Shown here: piece after piece, positions 1-10,952 of the stretch
Layout: every line of letters starts with the position of its first letter
How positions within the stretch are numbered: position 1 is the first letter of the stretch
Source: Schwartzia succinivorans DSM 10502
GTDB taxonomy: Bacteria; Bacillota; Negativicutes; Selenomonadales; Selenomonadaceae
NCBI RefSeq assembly: GCF_900129225.1
Contig: NZ_FQUG01000003.1
Coordinates: 310,001-374,000 of the forward strand
Direction: 5' to 3'
Length of the DNA stretch: 64,000 nt
Made by a program: the position numbers and the translations under genes
Notes under the pieces: generated by a model
What the model saw: only the letters and a program-made list of their open reading frames with translations
Databases searched by the model: none
What the model was told of the DNA's origin: nothing

Positions 1-384
1 GGATATCCTGACAAACTCAAGAGTGATAAGATATATACCTATGGCCGTATCCTGGCTATTCTTGATGCCTATGATACCATGGCAACGGAATATGGAAGTC
101 ATCAGCGTTCGCCCTTCGAGATTTTTGATGTCATTTCTTCGGAGCTTATGGCCGGCAGAATGGATGCCGAATACGGTGTCCTGTTTATAAAAAATGTATG
201 CCATGCGCTGGTGGGCACTTGGGTTCGTCTGACAGACGGACAGCGGGCTAAGATTGTTTATATTGACCAAAGCAGAACAAGCGCTCTTCCAATCGTTGAG
301 ACCGAGCACGGCGATTTTTGGGATATCGCGACGAAAAAGGATGTAAAAATTTTGGAGATTCTGAGCGGCGATGCTTTGGCGTGA
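1..384 (+). CDS. HD-GYP domain phosphodiesterase, C-terminal end (partial)
   Basis: An open frame runs in from the left edge and stops at 382-384. The first residues read G-Y-P-D, which matches the GYP signature of HD-GYP domains, followed by YGRILAILDAYDTMAT, the typical helix with the Ala-Asp-like metal-site region, and SPFEIFDVIS plus a C-terminal beta-rich tail (VRLTDGQRAKIVYID). HD-GYP enzymes hydrolyse cyclic di-GMP or related cyclic dinucleotides. Only 127 codons are visible; the HD catalytic half and any N-terminal sensor lie outside the window, so activity and input domain cannot be judged. A hairpin terminator follows 15 bases after the stop, so this gene ends its own transcript. 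Confidence 0.85.
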   Translation, partial: GYPDKLKSDKIYTYGRILAILDAYDTMATEYGSHQRSPFEIFDVISSELMAGRMDAEYGVLFIKNVCHALVGTWVRLTDGQRAKIVYIDQSRTSALPIVETEHGDFWDIATKKDVKILEILSGDALA

Positions 385-399
385 TTAGTGAATATTTTT

Positions 400-431
400 A
401 CTGTCTCTATGAAAATAGGGACAGTTTTTTG
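400..431 (+). terminator. Rho-independent terminator after HD-GYP gene
   Basis: Eleven-base-pair stem (400-410 with 415-425, one G-U pair) closed by a GAAA tetraloop and followed directly by a run of T. Confidence 0.9.
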
Positions 432-514
432 TTGCAAAATTTTAACTGTATGTTTATCTCTTTGGGCTGCAGTATACCGTTTCCTTTGAAAAAAATAAAA
501 AGAATTGCATGACA

Positions 515-544
515 TGGACAAATTTTGAACAAAGGCGTTATAAC
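515..544 (+). promoter_or_regulatory. Putative distal promoter upstream of uvrB
   Basis: TGGACA (515-520), an 18-base spacer and TATAAC (539-544). It resembles the stronger promoter at 652-681 and forms the left edge of the repeated element of this intergenic region. Activity is inferred from sequence only. Confidence 0.45.
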
Positions 545-681
545 TCGGCAAAAGATGCCATCCTTTTCCGTAAGCGGATGTTAAGACAACTAACAGGCAG
601 TGAGCACATAACTCCTGCCTCGTTGAAACGCTGACAGAGGGAGTTTTGCCCTTGGCAAAACCGGAATAAAGGCGTTATAAT
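529..681 (+). repeat. Dispersed intergenic element, copy 1 (hairpin block plus palindromic promoter)
   Basis: The 331-base gap before uvrB is mostly this element. In order: GCGTTATAACTCGG; a hairpin at 559-580; a second hairpin with stem 595-600/615-620; CGTTGAAACGCTGACAGAGG (621-640); the near-palindrome GTTTTGCC-CTT-GGCAAAAC (643-661); and a -10 box. The same order with sequence divergence recurs at 9021-9188. Shorter versions without the hairpin block occur at 37305-37520 and 44753-44887. Confidence 0.8.
652..681 (+). promoter_or_regulatory. Promoter of the uvrB-uvrA-uvrC-rho operon
   Basis: TTGGCA (652-657), 18-base spacer, TATAAT (676-681), 34 bases before the uvrB start. The -35 box is the right arm of the palindrome GTTTTGCC-N3-GGCAAAAC, so a dimeric regulator or a hairpin could act here. 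Confidence 0.75.
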
Positions 682-715
682 CTTACTTAAGAAGTTTCGT
701 AAGAAAGGAAAAATC

Positions 716-2737
716 ATGTCAAAAGTTCCAAAATTAAATACTATTCAGTTTGGCAAGGCCGTTCCGTTCAGGGTCGAGGCTCCTTTTGAGCCTATGGGAG
801 ACCAGCCGAAAGCAATCGAGGACCTGGCTCAGGGAATCCAAAACGGAATGGATTCACAGGTGCTGCTCGGTGCGACAGGCACAGGAAAAACCTTTACAAT
901 TGCCAAGCTCATAGAGAAAGTACAGAAGCCTACACTAGTCATTGCCCATAATAAAACGCTCGCGGCACAGCTGGCGAGCGAGTTCAAAGCCTTCTTTCCC
1001 AACAATTACGTCGGATATTTTGTAAGCTATTATGATTATTACCAGCCGGAGGCATACATCCCATCTACTGATACATATATCGAAAAGGACGCGTCAATTA
1101 ATGATGAGATTGATGAGCTGCGTCATTCAGCAACCTGTTCGCTTTTTGAGCGAAGAGACGTTATTGTCGTGGCCAGCGTGTCATGTATTTACGGCCTCGG
1201 TTCACCGGAAAGCTATCATGAGATGGTGCTTTCCCTGCACAAGGGACAGACAATAGAACGTGAAGCCATACTGCATAAGCTGGTTGCTATCCAGTATGAG
1301 AGAAATGATATCGGTTTTGACCGCGGAAAGTTTCGCGTGCGCGGTGATGTTATAGAAGTTTTCCCGGCAGGTTACAATAACCGCGCGGTAAGAATAGAAC
1401 TGTTCGGTGATGAGATTGACCGTATTGTGGAATACGATGTGACTTCCGGAGAGGTTTACGGAGAGCGCACTCATTCCATGATTTTCCCTGCATCCCATTA
1501 TGTAACGTCAAGGGAGGATATGGAGATTGCGATGCAGACGATTCGTGAGGAGCTTGATGAGCAGCTGGAATTTCTGACTGCAAAGGGCAAGCTTCTTGAG
1601 GCACAGCGTCTTAAGCAAAGAACGAATTATGACCTTGAAATGATGCAGGAAATGGGCTACTGCTCAGGCATTGAAAATTATTCAAGGCATCTTACGCACA
1701 GAAAAGCGGGGGATGCACCGTATACGCTTTTGGATTATTTTCCTGAGGACTTTCTGATTGTTATGGACGAGTCGCATGTAACCATGCCGCAGCTTCGTGC
1801 AATGTACGCGGGAGACCGCTCGCGTAAGGAGTCTTTGGTGGATAACGGCTTCCGTCTGCCTTCGGCATTTGATAACAGGCCGCTGACGTTTCAGGAGTTT
1901 GAACAGCGTATAAATCAAATAGTGTACATTTCTGCGACGCCTGCGGCTTATGAGATGGAGCGTGCACAGCAGGTTGTACAGCAGATTATTAGACCGACAG
2001 GGCTTCTTGACCCGGTAGTCGAGGTGCGTCCGCTGGAGGGACAGATTGATGACCTCCTTGGAGAGATTCAGAAGCGCACTGCTGTTCATGAGCGTGTTCT
2101 TATCACTACGCTTACGAAAAAGATGGCAGAGAATCTGACGGATTATTTGAAGGAGGCAGGGGTGAAGGTAAGATATCTTCATTCTGATATCGCTACCATT
2201 GAGCGTGCAAAGCTCATACGTGATTTGCGTGCCGGAGTTTTTGATGTACTTGTGGGTATAAATCTTCTGAGAGAGGGCCTTGATATGCCGGAGGTTTCTC
2301 TTGTTGCGATTCTGGATGCTGACAAGGAGGGCTTCCTGCGTTCGGATACGTCTCTGATACAGATTATAGGCCGCGCAGCCCGAAACGAACACGGCAGGGT
2401 TATTTTGTACGCCGATGTGGAGACGGATTCAATGAAGCGTGCGATGGACGAAACACTTCGCCGCCGTACCGTTCAGGAAGAGTTCAACAGGGAGCATAAT
2501 ATTACGCCGAAAACAGTAGTAAAGCCTGTAAAGGATCTGATTGAAACTACCCTTGTGGCTGAGGATGCTGCTGAGTACAGTACAGGCGAGAAGAAGAAAA
2601 AACATAAGATGACGAAGAAGGAAAAGCAGGAGCTGTTAAAGACGCTGACACGTCAGATGAAAGAGGCATCACGGGCCTTGGAGTTTGAAAAGGCGGCAGA
2701 GCTTCGCGATATGATATACGAGTTGGAAGGAAAATAA
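716..2737 (+). CDS. uvrB: Excinuclease ABC subunit B
   Basis: UvrB (673 aa, usual family length) is the damage-verifying helicase-like subunit of nucleotide excision repair; it is loaded by UvrA and recruits UvrC. Visible motifs: Walker A GATGTGKT at residues 52-59; the tyrosine-rich beta-hairpin region [10 protein letters not shown] around 104-113 that probes the damaged strand; the Walker B-like MDESH; helicase motif [11 protein letters not shown]; and the C-terminal UVR motif ([12 protein letters not shown]) that contacts UvrC. It is the first gene of a four-gene operon and starts 34 bases after the promoter; uvrA begins 4 bases after its stop. Confidence 0.98.
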   Translation: MSKVPKLNTIQFGKAVPFRVEAPFEPMGDQPKAIEDLAQGIQNGMDSQVLLGATGTGKTFTIAKLIEKVQKPTLVIAHNKTLAAQLASEFKAFFPNNYVGYFVSYYDYYQPEAYIPSTDTYIEKDASINDEIDELRHSATCSLFERRDVIVVASVSCIYGLGSPESYHEMVLSLHKGQTIEREAILHKLVAIQYERNDIGFDRGKFRVRGDVIEVFPAGYNNRAVRIELFGDEIDRIVEYDVTSGEVYGERTHSMIFPASHYVTSREDMEIAMQTIREELDEQLEFLTAKGKLLEAQRLKQRTNYDLEMMQEMGYCSGIENYSRHLTHRKAGDAPYTLLDYFPEDFLIVMDESHVTMPQLRAMYAGDRSRKESLVDNGFRLPSAFDNRPLTFQEFEQRINQIVYISATPAAYEMERAQQVVQQIIRPTGLLDPVVEVRPLEGQIDDLLGEIQKRTAVHERVLITTLTKKMAENLTDYLKEAGVKVRYLHSDIATIERAKLIRDLRAGVFDVLVGINLLREGLDMPEVSLVAILDADKEGFLRSDTSLIQIIGRAARNEHGRVILYADVETDSMKRAMDETLRRRTVQEEFNREHNITPKTVVKPVKDLIETTLVAEDAAEYSTGEKKKKHKMTKKEKQELLKTLTRQMKEASRALEFEKAAELRDMIYELEGK

Positions 2738-2741
2738 AGTA

Positions 2742-5585
2742 ATGGACGAAATGATTCGTATCCGGGGAGCCCGGGAACACAATCTGAAAAATATAAATGT
2801 TGAGATACCAAGAAATAAGATGGTGGTTATTACGGGGCTGTCGGGCTCCGGAAAATCATCGCTTGCCTTTGACACAATATATGCTGAGGGGCAGAGACGC
2901 TATGTGGAGTCGCTGTCCTCTTACGCACGGCAGTTTTTGGGGCAGATGGATAAGCCTGATGTGGATTACATAGAGGGGCTTTCACCGGCTATAGCCATAG
3001 ACCAGAAGACAACGAGCCGTAATCCACGTTCTACTGTGGGTACGGTAACGGAGATATATGATTATCTGCGTCTTCTTTTTGCCCGTGCGGGAAGACCTCA
3101 CTGCCCTAAATGCGGCAAGCCTATTACACAGCAGACCGTTGACCAGATGGTTGACCGGATTACAGCGCTCCCTGAGCGTACCAAGCTTCTTGTAATGGCA
3201 CAGATTATACGCGGTAAAAAAGGTCAGCACAAACAGGTGCTGGAGCACATCAGAAGAGAAGGCTACGTGCGTGTCCGTATTGATGGAACTACATACGACG
3301 TAAATGACGAAATAGAGCTGGATAAAAATAAAAAGCATACCATTGAGGTTGTAATAGACCGTCTTGTTGTACGTCCTGATATGGAGCAGCGTCTGGCAGA
3401 TTCCCTTGAAACCGCGCTTAAGCTTGGACAGGGGGTAGTATACATTCAGGTGGTTGATGGAGAGACCTTGATGTTCAGCCAGAATTTTGCCTGCGTAGAC
3501 TGCGGCATCAGCCTTCCTGAAATTGCGCCGCGTATGTTTTCCTTTAACAGTCCCTTCGGCGCGTGTCCTGAGTGCAGCGGAATAGGGAGCTATATGGAGT
3601 TCAACCGTGAGCTGGTCATTCCGGATGAGACGCTGACCTTTGCTGAGGGGGTTATTGCGCCTATTTCCAAAAATCTCAATTCCTATGCTATGTGTCAGAT
3701 TGACGCGGTACTGAAAAAATACGGGTATACCGTTGACACCAGATGGTGCGATGTGGATAAAAAAACGCAGAAAATACTTTTGTACGGCTCCGGAGATGAG
3801 AGCTTTGATTTCTGGTATGAAAACATGTTCGGAGAATACAAGGAGCATCATGCGGTGTTCGAGGGAATCATGCCTATGCTTGACCGCCGTTATCGGGAGT
3901 CTGATTCTGATGAAATGCGTGAATCATACGAGAACTATATGACTATTAATGACTGTCCGTCGTGCCATGGAGCAAGACTTAAGCCGGAGGCGTTGGCAGT
4001 TACCGTCGGAGGCAAAAACATACAGGAAGTTACATGCATGAGTGTAAACGAATGCGATGCTTTCTTCAGGTCGGTTGAGCTTTCAGAAAAAGAGCAGAAG
4101 ATTGCTGCTCAGATTCTGAAGGAAATCCATGCGCGCCTTGGGTTTTTGATTCACGTCGGACTGGATTATCTTACTCTCGCACGTGCAGCAGGTACGCTTT
4201 CAGGAGGAGAGGCGCAGCGCATACGCCTTGCGACTCAGATTGGTTCGGGACTTGTGGGAGTCCTATATATCTTGGATGAGCCGAGTATCGGACTTCATCA
4301 GAGAGATAATGACAAGCTTTTGGCAGCACTTAAGCATCTTCGTGATTTGGGCAATACGCTCATAGTTGTTGAGCATGACGAGGATACGATGTATGCCGCG
4401 GATGAGATTATTGATATAGGGCCGGGCGCAGGAGAGCACGGCGGTAAAATAGTTGCGCAGGGAACAGCGGAGGAGATTAAGAAGATTCCTGAGTCTGTCA
4501 CAGGACAGTATCTGAGCCGTAAAAAATTCATACCTGTTCCATCTGAGCGTCATGCAGGAAACGGAAATTTCCTTGAGGTTGTTGACGCGTCGGAAAATAA
4601 TCTTAAGCATCTCAATGTGCGTTTCCCCCTGGGTACGCTTACTCTTGTTACGGGAGTTTCCGGCTCGGGGAAAAGTACGCTCATAAATGAGGTGCTGTAC
4701 AAGGGTATAGCGGCACGTCTTTACCATGCCAAAGGGCAGCCGGGACGTCATAAAAAGATACTTGGACTGGAGAACATAGATAAAATCATAAATGTAGACC
4801 AGTCGCCTATCGGACGCACGCCGCGATCAAATCCCGCGACATATACCGGTGTTTTTGATACCATCCGCCAGCTTTTCAGCGTGACAAACGAGGCGAAGGT
4901 ACGCGGGTATAAGGCTGGAAGATTCAGCTTTAACGTAAAGGGCGGACGCTGTGAAGCATGCAAGGGCGACGGTATCATCAAAATTGAAATGCATTTCCTG
5001 CCGGATGTGTATGTACCATGTGAGGTCTGCAAGGGCGCAAGGTATAACAGGGAAACACTGGAGGTCAAGTACAAGGGTAAAACTATATCTGATGTGCTTA
5101 ACATGACAATCGACGAGGCTGTGGAATTTTTTGAAAATGTTCCTAAAATTGCCCGCCGACTGAAGGTCATTCAGGATGTTGGGCTGGGGTATATCCGGCT
5201 TGGTCAGCCTGCAACAACGCTTTCAGGAGGAGAGGCGCAGCGCGTCAAGCTGGCAACAGAGCTTTCGCGCCGCTCCACGGGAAAAACCTTGTACATACTG
5301 GATGAGCCCACTACAGGTCTTCACACCGCGGATATAGCAAAGCTTTTGGCAATACTTCAAAGACTTGTTGAGGGCGGAGATACCGTTATCGTTATTGAAC
5401 ATAATCTCGATGTCATTAAAACAGCGGATTATATTATAGACCTTGGCCCTGAGGGTGGAGAAAAGGGCGGTACGATTGTGGCGGCAGGAACCCCTGAAGA
5501 AATCGTAAAGGTAAAGAAATCCTATACAGGGAAATATCTGAAGCCCGTACTTGCAGAGAAGATAAGCAGGAAGGCAGCTAAATGA
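2742..5585 (+). CDS. uvrA: Excinuclease ABC subunit A
   Basis: UvrA (947 aa) is the DNA damage sensor of nucleotide excision repair, a dimeric ATPase with two ABC modules. The sequence shows both Walker A sites ([10 protein letters not shown] near residue 32 and [10 protein letters not shown] near 640), two ABC signatures ([13 protein letters not shown] and [13 protein letters not shown]), and three zinc-finger style Cys pairs (CPKCGKP, CPECSG, and CEACKG paired with CEVCKG). It starts 4 bases after uvrB and its stop overlaps the uvrC start in an ATGA, so the three subunits are translationally coupled. Confidence 0.98.
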   Translation: MDEMIRIRGAREHNLKNINVEIPRNKMVVITGLSGSGKSSLAFDTIYAEGQRRYVESLSSYARQFLGQMDKPDVDYIEGLSPAIAIDQKTTSRNPRSTVGTVTEIYDYLRLLFARAGRPHCPKCGKPITQQTVDQMVDRITALPERTKLLVMAQIIRGKKGQHKQVLEHIRREGYVRVRIDGTTYDVNDEIELDKNKKHTIEVVIDRLVVRPDMEQRLADSLETALKLGQGVVYIQVVDGETLMFSQNFACVDCGISLPEIAPRMFSFNSPFGACPECSGIGSYMEFNRELVIPDETLTFAEGVIAPISKNLNSYAMCQIDAVLKKYGYTVDTRWCDVDKKTQKILLYGSGDESFDFWYENMFGEYKEHHAVFEGIMPMLDRRYRESDSDEMRESYENYMTINDCPSCHGARLKPEALAVTVGGKNIQEVTCMSVNECDAFFRSVELSEKEQKIAAQILKEIHARLGFLIHVGLDYLTLARAAGTLSGGEAQRIRLATQIGSGLVGVLYILDEPSIGLHQRDNDKLLAALKHLRDLGNTLIVVEHDEDTMYAADEIIDIGPGAGEHGGKIVAQGTAEEIKKIPESVTGQYLSRKKFIPVPSERHAGNGNFLEVVDASENNLKHLNVRFPLGTLTLVTGVSGSGKSTLINEVLYKGIAARLYHAKGQPGRHKKILGLENIDKIINVDQSPIGRTPRSNPATYTGVFDTIRQLFSVTNEAKVRGYKAGRFSFNVKGGRCEACKGDGIIKIEMHFLPDVYVPCEVCKGARYNRETLEVKYKGKTISDVLNMTIDEAVEFFENVPKIARRLKVIQDVGLGYIRLGQPATTLSGGEAQRVKLATELSRRSTGKTLYILDEPTTGLHTADIAKLLAILQRLVEGGDTVIVIEHNLDVIKTADYIIDLGPEGGEKGGTIVAAGTPEEIVKVKKSYTGKYLKPVLAEKISRKAAK

Positions 5586-7426
5586 CAGAAATCGTAGAAG
5601 AAAAACTGAAACTGCTTCCGGATTCTCCGGGCGTCTATATCATGAAAAATGAAGCCGGCAAGGTTATTTATGTTGGCAAAGCAGTAGTGCTGAAGAACCG
5701 TGTAAGACAGTACTTTCAGAGTAATAAGGGGCATTCGCCGAAGGTTCGCGTAATGGTTTCGAAAATCGCTGATTTTGAAACTATTTTGACCGGCTCCGAG
5801 ATGGAAGCCCTGATTCTTGAATGCAATCTGATAAAAAAATATCGGCCGAGGTATAACATAAGCCTGAAGGATGACAAAACGTATCCGTATGTAAAGGTGA
5901 CGCTGGCGGAAAAATACCCGCGTGTGATGATTACACGGAGAATCATGAAGGACGGGGCACGGTATTTCGGACCGTATACACAGGTGGGCGCAGTCCATGA
6001 GAGTCTTAAGCTTCTGCGGAGACTGTTTCCGATGCGTACATGCAAGCACATGGACGTTGACCGCCCATGCCTGGAATATCATATCAAACGCTGTGTCGCA
6101 CCCTGCACGGGAAAGGTAAACCCCGAGGAATACAAGAAAATGGTTGACGCGGTCTGTCTCTTTTTGGAAGGACGTACGGAAATTGTTGAAAAGCGTCTTG
6201 AGGAGCAGATGATGGACGCTGCAGAAAATCTGAGATTTGAAGAGGCTGCAAGGCTTAGAGATCAGCTTCACGCAGTACAGAAGGTAGCAGAAAAGCAGCG
6301 TATTGTGACGGGCTCGGGAGACCAGGATGCCATAGGTATGTCACGCTCCGAGATTGGAGTATGCGTGCAGATATTCTTCATAAGAAGCGGAAAAATGATA
6401 GGGAGAGAGCATTTTCTTCTTTCGGGAAGCGAGGAAGAAAGTAATTCTGATGTTCTCAGCGCATTTTTGAAGCAGTATTATCATCGCGCCGCATTTATTC
6501 CTCATGAGATTCTTCTTCCTATGGAGGTTTCGGAGCAGCAGGTTATAGGCGAGTGGCTGACGGAGAAAAAAGGCTCAAAGGTATATGTGGAGGTTCCGCA
6601 GCGCGGCACGAAGCATGATATCGTGATGATGGCGGAAAACAACGCTGCGAAATATCTTTCAGACGAGGCTGCACGAATAAAAACCTCAAATGAGCAGACG
6701 GAGGGCGCAGTCAGGGAGCTCGGAGAATATCTTGGTATGAAACAGCTGCCATGGCGTATGGAGTGCTTTGATATTTCGCATATCCAGGGCTCTGAGACAG
6801 TTGCTTCGATGGTTGTATTTGAAGGCGGTATTCCGAATAAGTCAGCCTATCGGAGATTTAAGATAAAAAGCGCTGAGGGAAAGCCGGATGATTTTCTTTC
6901 AATGCGTGAGGTAACTACAAGGCGGTATGGTAAGAAAGATGTGGAGGATATGCCTGACCTCATTATTATTGACGGCGGCAAGGGGCAGCTCAGCTCTGCA
7001 TTGGAGATTATCCGGGGAGCGGGACATACTGCTGTTCCGGTGATTGGTCTGGCGAAGCAGTTCGAGTGGATTTTCGTCGAGGGGAAATCCGAGCCTGTTA
7101 TTCTGCCCCGAAACAGTCAGGCACTTTTTCTTATGCAGCGTATACGTGACGAGGCACACAGATTTGCCATAACGTATCATCGCAGCCTCAGGGGAAAAAG
7201 GAATCTGATTTCAGTGCTGGATCATATAACTGGCATTGGTGAGAAGCGAAGACAGGCGCTGCGGAAAAAATTCGGAACAATTCAAAATATGCGCGACGCA
7301 TCCGTCGAGGAGCTGGCTGCTGTGCCGGGCATGACCAGGCCTGCCGCGAGGGCTGTATATAATTTCTTTCAGGCGCATGAGGAATTTGTGAAAAAGGACA
7401 TTGAAACTTCCGGGGAGGAAACATGA
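5582..7426 (+). CDS. uvrC: Excinuclease ABC subunit C
   Basis: UvrC (614 aa) makes the two incisions flanking the lesion. Domains in order: GIY-YIG nuclease (PGVYIM...IYVGKA, residues about 15-40) for the 3' cut; a Cys-rich stretch ([15 protein letters not shown]); a UVR motif ([13 protein letters not shown], about 220) that binds UvrB; an RNase H-like nuclease for the 5' cut ([10 protein letters not shown] and [13 protein letters not shown]); and a C-terminal double helix-hairpin-helix (ITGIGEKRR and [11 protein letters not shown]). It overlaps uvrA and rho by 4 bases each. Confidence 0.98.
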   Translation: MTEIVEEKLKLLPDSPGVYIMKNEAGKVIYVGKAVVLKNRVRQYFQSNKGHSPKVRVMVSKIADFETILTGSEMEALILECNLIKKYRPRYNISLKDDKTYPYVKVTLAEKYPRVMITRRIMKDGARYFGPYTQVGAVHESLKLLRRLFPMRTCKHMDVDRPCLEYHIKRCVAPCTGKVNPEEYKKMVDAVCLFLEGRTEIVEKRLEEQMMDAAENLRFEEAARLRDQLHAVQKVAEKQRIVTGSGDQDAIGMSRSEIGVCVQIFFIRSGKMIGREHFLLSGSEEESNSDVLSAFLKQYYHRAAFIPHEILLPMEVSEQQVIGEWLTEKKGSKVYVEVPQRGTKHDIVMMAENNAAKYLSDEAARIKTSNEQTEGAVRELGEYLGMKQLPWRMECFDISHIQGSETVASMVVFEGGIPNKSAYRRFKIKSAEGKPDDFLSMREVTTRRYGKKDVEDMPDLIIIDGGKGQLSSALEIIRGAGHTAVPVIGLAKQFEWIFVEGKSEPVILPRNSQALFLMQRIRDEAHRFAITYHRSLRGKRNLISVLDHITGIGEKRRQALRKKFGTIQNMRDASVEELAAVPGMTRPAARAVYNFFQAHEEFVKKDIETSGEET

Positions 7427-8913
7427 TGGATTATAGAACGCTGAAACTGGCCGAGCTGAAAAACATTGCAAAGGAAAAAGGTATTCACGGAGTTTCGACG
7501 CTTAGAAAGGAAGAACTGATTCAGAGGCTGGAGAAGGCTGATACGGAAAATACACAGCGCGCAGCCCGCAGACCCAACAGTCGTTTGAGCGGTACTGAAC
7601 AGAGAAATCCCCGTACCTACGCACAGACACGGAATACCAGGCTGCATACAGGACACAGGACGGCTGAAAGAAGCGCTTTTCATGCCAAAAGAGAAATCCC
7701 CGAAAGACGCTATGAAGGCAAATCTGAGCAGGTCTATAGAAAACCCGCAGCGGAGGCAGAAAATCCGGCTGCAGTTGAACGGGGCGGATATCAGGAAAGC
7801 CGAAACGAAAATATGCATCAGGTCGAGGGCTTTCTTGAAGTTATGAGCGAGGGCTTTGGTTTTATCCGAAGCAACGGCTATATGCCGGGAGAGAACGACA
7901 CATATGTCACTCCGCCGCTGATTCGGAGATTCAAAATGAGGACCGGCGATTATGTTATCGGTATACGCCGGGAAAAGAGCCTCACTGAAAAAACAGCCGC
8001 TTTGCAGATTTTGGTGTCTGTAAACGGTATGAAGCCAAATGAGCTTTATTACAGGCCTACCTTCGAAAGATTTACTCCGATTTTCCCGGACGAACGCTAT
8101 CAGCTGGAGACCTCCGAGCCTTCCGCCGCAATGCGGATAATGAATCTGATTACTCCTGTGGGCAAGGGCCAGAGAGGACTTATTGTTGCGCCGCCAAAGG
8201 CAGGAAAAACGACACTTTTGAAGTCTCTGGCAAAAGCGGTGCTGGCAAATCATCCCGATATTCATCTTATGATTCTTCTGATAGATGAACGTCCGGAAGA
8301 GGTTACGGATATCCGCGAATCCATAGTGGGAAATAACGTGGAGGTGATGGCATCAACCTTTGATGAGCTGCCTGAGCATCACAAGCATATTTCCGAAATC
8401 GCGATTGAACGGGCAAAACGTCTTGTGGAGCAGAAAAAGGATGTTGTAATTCTGCTGGACAGTATAACGCGTCTGACGCGTGCCTACAATCTGACAGGGA
8501 TTCCGTCAGGAAGAACTCTCTCGGGAGGTCTTGATCCTGCCGCACTGCACATGCCAAAGCGTTTCTTCGGTGCCGCGAGAAATACAAGAGAAGCGGGCAG
8601 CCTTACGATAATTGCAACAGCGCTTATCGAGACAGGCTCCAAGCTTGACGACGTTGTATATGAAGAGTTCAAGGGAACCGGTAATATGGAGCTTACTCTT
8701 TCCCGCCGGCTGCAGGAGAGACGTATTTTCCCGGCTATTGATATATCAAAATCGGGAACGCGCAGGGAAGACCTGCTTCTGTCAGAGGAGGAGCAGCAGA
8801 CGGCTGCAAGGATTCATCAGAATTACGCCGCAGAAAAGGATATGGAGCAGCTCATATCAATTTGTCAGAAGGCAAAGACACAGGAAGAATTCCAAAAAAT
8901 TATTGCCGAGTGA
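7423..8913 (+). CDS. rho: Transcription termination factor Rho
   Basis: Rho (496 aa) is the hexameric RNA helicase that releases transcripts. The N-terminal Rho_N/SAP-like helix bundle (residues 1-36, [15 protein letters not shown]) is followed by a low-complexity insert rich in Arg, Glu and Ala (about 37-125), then the cold-shock RNA-binding fold ([14 protein letters not shown], about 136-200), then the ATPase core with Walker [10 protein letters not shown] (about 257-265), LIDERPEEV, and the Q-loop region [19 protein letters not shown]. It is the last gene of the uvr operon and ends in a strong intrinsic terminator. The insert makes it longer than the enterobacterial protein, as in several other Firmicutes and high-GC Gram-positives. 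Confidence 0.97.
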   Translation: MMDYRTLKLAELKNIAKEKGIHGVSTLRKEELIQRLEKADTENTQRAARRPNSRLSGTEQRNPRTYAQTRNTRLHTGHRTAERSAFHAKREIPERRYEGKSEQVYRKPAAEAENPAAVERGGYQESRNENMHQVEGFLEVMSEGFGFIRSNGYMPGENDTYVTPPLIRRFKMRTGDYVIGIRREKSLTEKTAALQILVSVNGMKPNELYYRPTFERFTPIFPDERYQLETSEPSAAMRIMNLITPVGKGQRGLIVAPPKAGKTTLLKSLAKAVLANHPDIHLMILLIDERPEEVTDIRESIVGNNVEVMASTFDELPEHHKHISEIAIERAKRLVEQKKDVVILLDSITRLTRAYNLTGIPSGRTLSGGLDPAALHMPKRFFGAARNTREAGSLTIIATALIETGSKLDDVVYEEFKGTGNMELTLSRRLQERRIFPAIDISKSGTRREDLLLSEEEQQTAARIHQNYAAEKDMEQLISICQKAKTQEEFQKIIAE

Positions 8914-8938
8914 GAGGCAGCAAAAAGTAATTTGATGA

Positions 8939-8975
8939 AAATCCTGAATCCAATTATACGGACTCAGGATTTTTT
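8939..8975 (+). terminator. Intrinsic terminator of the uvr-rho operon
   Basis: Thirteen-position stem with one mismatch (8939-8951 with 8960-8972), 8-base loop, followed by T residues. Confidence 0.9.
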
Positions 8976-9020
8976 GATTTTTAAAAACTGTACTCTCTGC
9001 CTTGTTGCATTTGATGTTTC

Positions 9021-9188
9021 GCGTTATAACTCGGTAAAGGATGCCCCGCTTCTGTAAGTGGGGGGAAGATAAATAAAAGGCGGTGAATACATATCTCCCG
9101 CCTCGCGCGACGCGAAGCTAGTGCCATTGGCAAAACGCTGACAGAGGAAGTTTTGCCCTTGGCAAAACTTGAACAAAAGCGTTATAAT
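9021..9188 (+). repeat. Dispersed intergenic element, copy 2 (hairpin block plus palindromic promoter)
   Basis: Occupies much of the 339-base gap between rho and ppaC. It repeats the order seen at 529-681: GCGTTATAACTCGG, hairpin I (9044-9063, CCCCGCTT/AAGTGGGG), hairpin II (9078-9083 with 9098-9103, AGGCGG/CCGCCT), CGCTGACAGAGG, and the palindrome GTTTTGCC-CTT-GGCAAAAC (9150-9168). It carries about 30 extra bases between GCCTCG and CGCTGACAGAGG, including a further GCCATTGGC palindrome. The stems pair despite base changes relative to copy 1. Confidence 0.8.
9159..9188 (+). promoter_or_regulatory. Promoter of ppaC
   Basis: TTGGCA (9159-9164), 18-base spacer, TATAAT (9183-9188); the -35 box is the right arm of the repeated palindrome. 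The ppaC start codon is 64 bases further on, behind a GGGGG ribosome binding site. Confidence 0.75.
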
Positions 9189-9252
9189 TATTAAGAATGC
9201 GCGGAAACATGTGTAAAGAGCATTTTATATACTTATAGGGGGAATTTCATTC

Positions 9253-10899
9253 ATGAGTGATGCGAAAAAAGTTTATGTCATAGGACATAGGAATCCGGAT
9301 ACGGATTCTATCTGCTCGGCTATCGCCTATGCAGAGCTGAAGCGTACAGAGGGAGTTAATGCCGTTGCGGCGCGTGCAGGACAGATAAATGAGGAGTCCA
9401 AGTATGCGCTGGAGTATTTTGGGGTTGACCTGCCTGTACTGGTGGCTGATCTTTATCCGCGTGTCAAGGATATTATGCTCGACTGCGGCACGACTGTAAA
9501 AACGACGGACAGCCTGCGCTATCTCGGACAGGTTATGCACAAGAAAAATGTCCGCTCCGTACCGGTTGTTGATGAAAAAGATGGTCTTAAGGGTATCGTT
9601 ACTGTCAGCGATATGGCAAAGCGCTATTTTGAAGAGCTTAACATGGAAAATCTTGAGGCTGCAAGTGTAACAATTGCGGATGTCGCCTCTGCTATCGACG
9701 CGGAAGTGTTGGCAGGCGAAGCCAATGATACACTGCTCAGCGGAACAGTATCAATTGCCGCAGGTAAGCCGGAAACGGTTGCAGCTCATGCAGGTGCGGG
9801 AGATGTCGTCATTGCCGGCGACCGTGTTTCCCAGTCCATGAAAATCTGTCTCCAGAACGGTCCTGCATGCCTTATCCTGACTCATGGGAGCAAGCTCGAG
9901 GATGATATGCTTCCGATTGTCAAGGAAAAGAAAATAGTGGTCCTTTCCACAAAGTTTGATACCTTCACGACGGCACGTCTTATTAATCAGGCTGTTCCTG
10001 TGGGACATATCATGAATGATAAGGTAATGAGCTTCACTAAGGATGAAATGCTCAGCAATATCAAGGGAGATATTGAGGAAACCAATTATCGCAATTATCC
10101 GGTTCTGGAAGGCGGCAAACTGATTGGTCTTATAAGCCGCGACAATCTCATGATACCTGACCCGGAAAAGGTTATTCTTGTTGACCACAACGAGCGTACA
10201 CAGGCAGTCGAGGGTATCGAAAACGCAAAGATTATTGAAATCATAGACCATCACAGACTGGGTGGACTTAAAACAGGAGATCCGATTTATATACGTGAAG
10301 ATCCCGTTGGCTGTACGTCAACAATCATCACGGAGATGTATTTGCAGCGCGGCTATGAGATTTCTAAAAAGATTGCAGGTGTACTCATGTCAGCTATTAT
10401 CTCCGATACAGTTCTGTTCAAATCCCCGACCTGTACGGAGCGCGACAAGGCTGCTGTTAAAAAGCTTGCTGAAATCGCAGGCGTTGACTATGAAAAATAC
10501 GGCATGGATATGCTCAAGGCAGGCTCTGGACTCGGCAGCATGACACCGGCTGAGGTCGCCAAGAACGATAACAAAGAATTCCAGATTGGCGACTATCGTA
10601 TGCTGGTCAGCCAGATTTCTGTTATGGATCCGCAGGAGGTACTGGATATCAAAGCAGATATTCTTGACGCAATGCGCGGGCTTTGCGAGAGTAACGGATA
10701 TGATATGTCGCTTCTCATGGTAACGGATATCCTGAAGGAAAGCACGGAGCTCTTCTATGTGGGCTCTCCGAAGACACTGATTGGCGAGGCATTCAAAAAG
10801 GATGCTTCCGGTGACTCTGTTTATCTCCCAGGCGTTATGTCGCGTAAGAAACAGATTATTCCGCCCCTTACGGATGCCGTACAGCGCATTCAGAAATAA
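9253..10899 (+). CDS. ppaC: Manganese-dependent inorganic pyrophosphatase with CBS-DRTGG-CBS insert
   Basis: Family II (DHH) pyrophosphatase, 548 aa, hydrolysing pyrophosphate to phosphate in the cytosol. N-terminal metal site GHRNPDTDSICSAI (residues 11-24); DHH signature IIDHHRLGG near residue 330; the C-terminal DHHA2 domain ends with SRKKQIIPPL. Compared with the minimal enzyme of about 310 aa there is an insert of roughly 240 residues containing a CBS repeat (VRSVPVVDEKDGLKGIVTVSD), a DRTGG-like domain, and a second CBS repeat (NYRNYPVLEGGKLIGLISRDN). In this subclass the insert binds adenine nucleotides and tunes activity (family knowledge). Preceded by repeat copy 2. Confidence 0.95.
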   Translation: MSDAKKVYVIGHRNPDTDSICSAIAYAELKRTEGVNAVAARAGQINEESKYALEYFGVDLPVLVADLYPRVKDIMLDCGTTVKTTDSLRYLGQVMHKKNVRSVPVVDEKDGLKGIVTVSDMAKRYFEELNMENLEAASVTIADVASAIDAEVLAGEANDTLLSGTVSIAAGKPETVAAHAGAGDVVIAGDRVSQSMKICLQNGPACLILTHGSKLEDDMLPIVKEKKIVVLSTKFDTFTTARLINQAVPVGHIMNDKVMSFTKDEMLSNIKGDIEETNYRNYPVLEGGKLIGLISRDNLMIPDPEKVILVDHNERTQAVEGIENAKIIEIIDHHRLGGLKTGDPIYIREDPVGCTSTIITEMYLQRGYEISKKIAGVLMSAIISDTVLFKSPTCTERDKAAVKKLAEIAGVDYEKYGMDMLKAGSGLGSMTPAEVAKNDNKEFQIGDYRMLVSQISVMDPQEVLDIKADILDAMRGLCESNGYDMSLLMVTDILKESTELFYVGSPKTLIGEAFKKDASGDSVYLPGVMSRKKQIIPPLTDAVQRIQK

Positions 10900-10904
10900 G
10901 TACG

Positions 10905-10934
10905 AAAAGGCTGTCCAAAACAGGGCAGCCTTTT
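10905..10934 (+). terminator. Hairpin terminator between ppaC and pcrA
   Basis: Twelve-pair stem (10905-10916 with 10923-10934, one G-U pair), 6-base loop, with four Ts closing the stem. pcrA starts 18 bases later with no room for a promoter, so partial read-through is likely. Confidence 0.75.
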
Positions 10935-10952
10935 ACAATAGGAGGACTGTAC

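Noticed and set aside
1682-2392. Minus-strand open frame antisense to uvrB
   Set aside because: Shadow frame; composition rich in Arg, Leu and Ser as expected for antisense reading.
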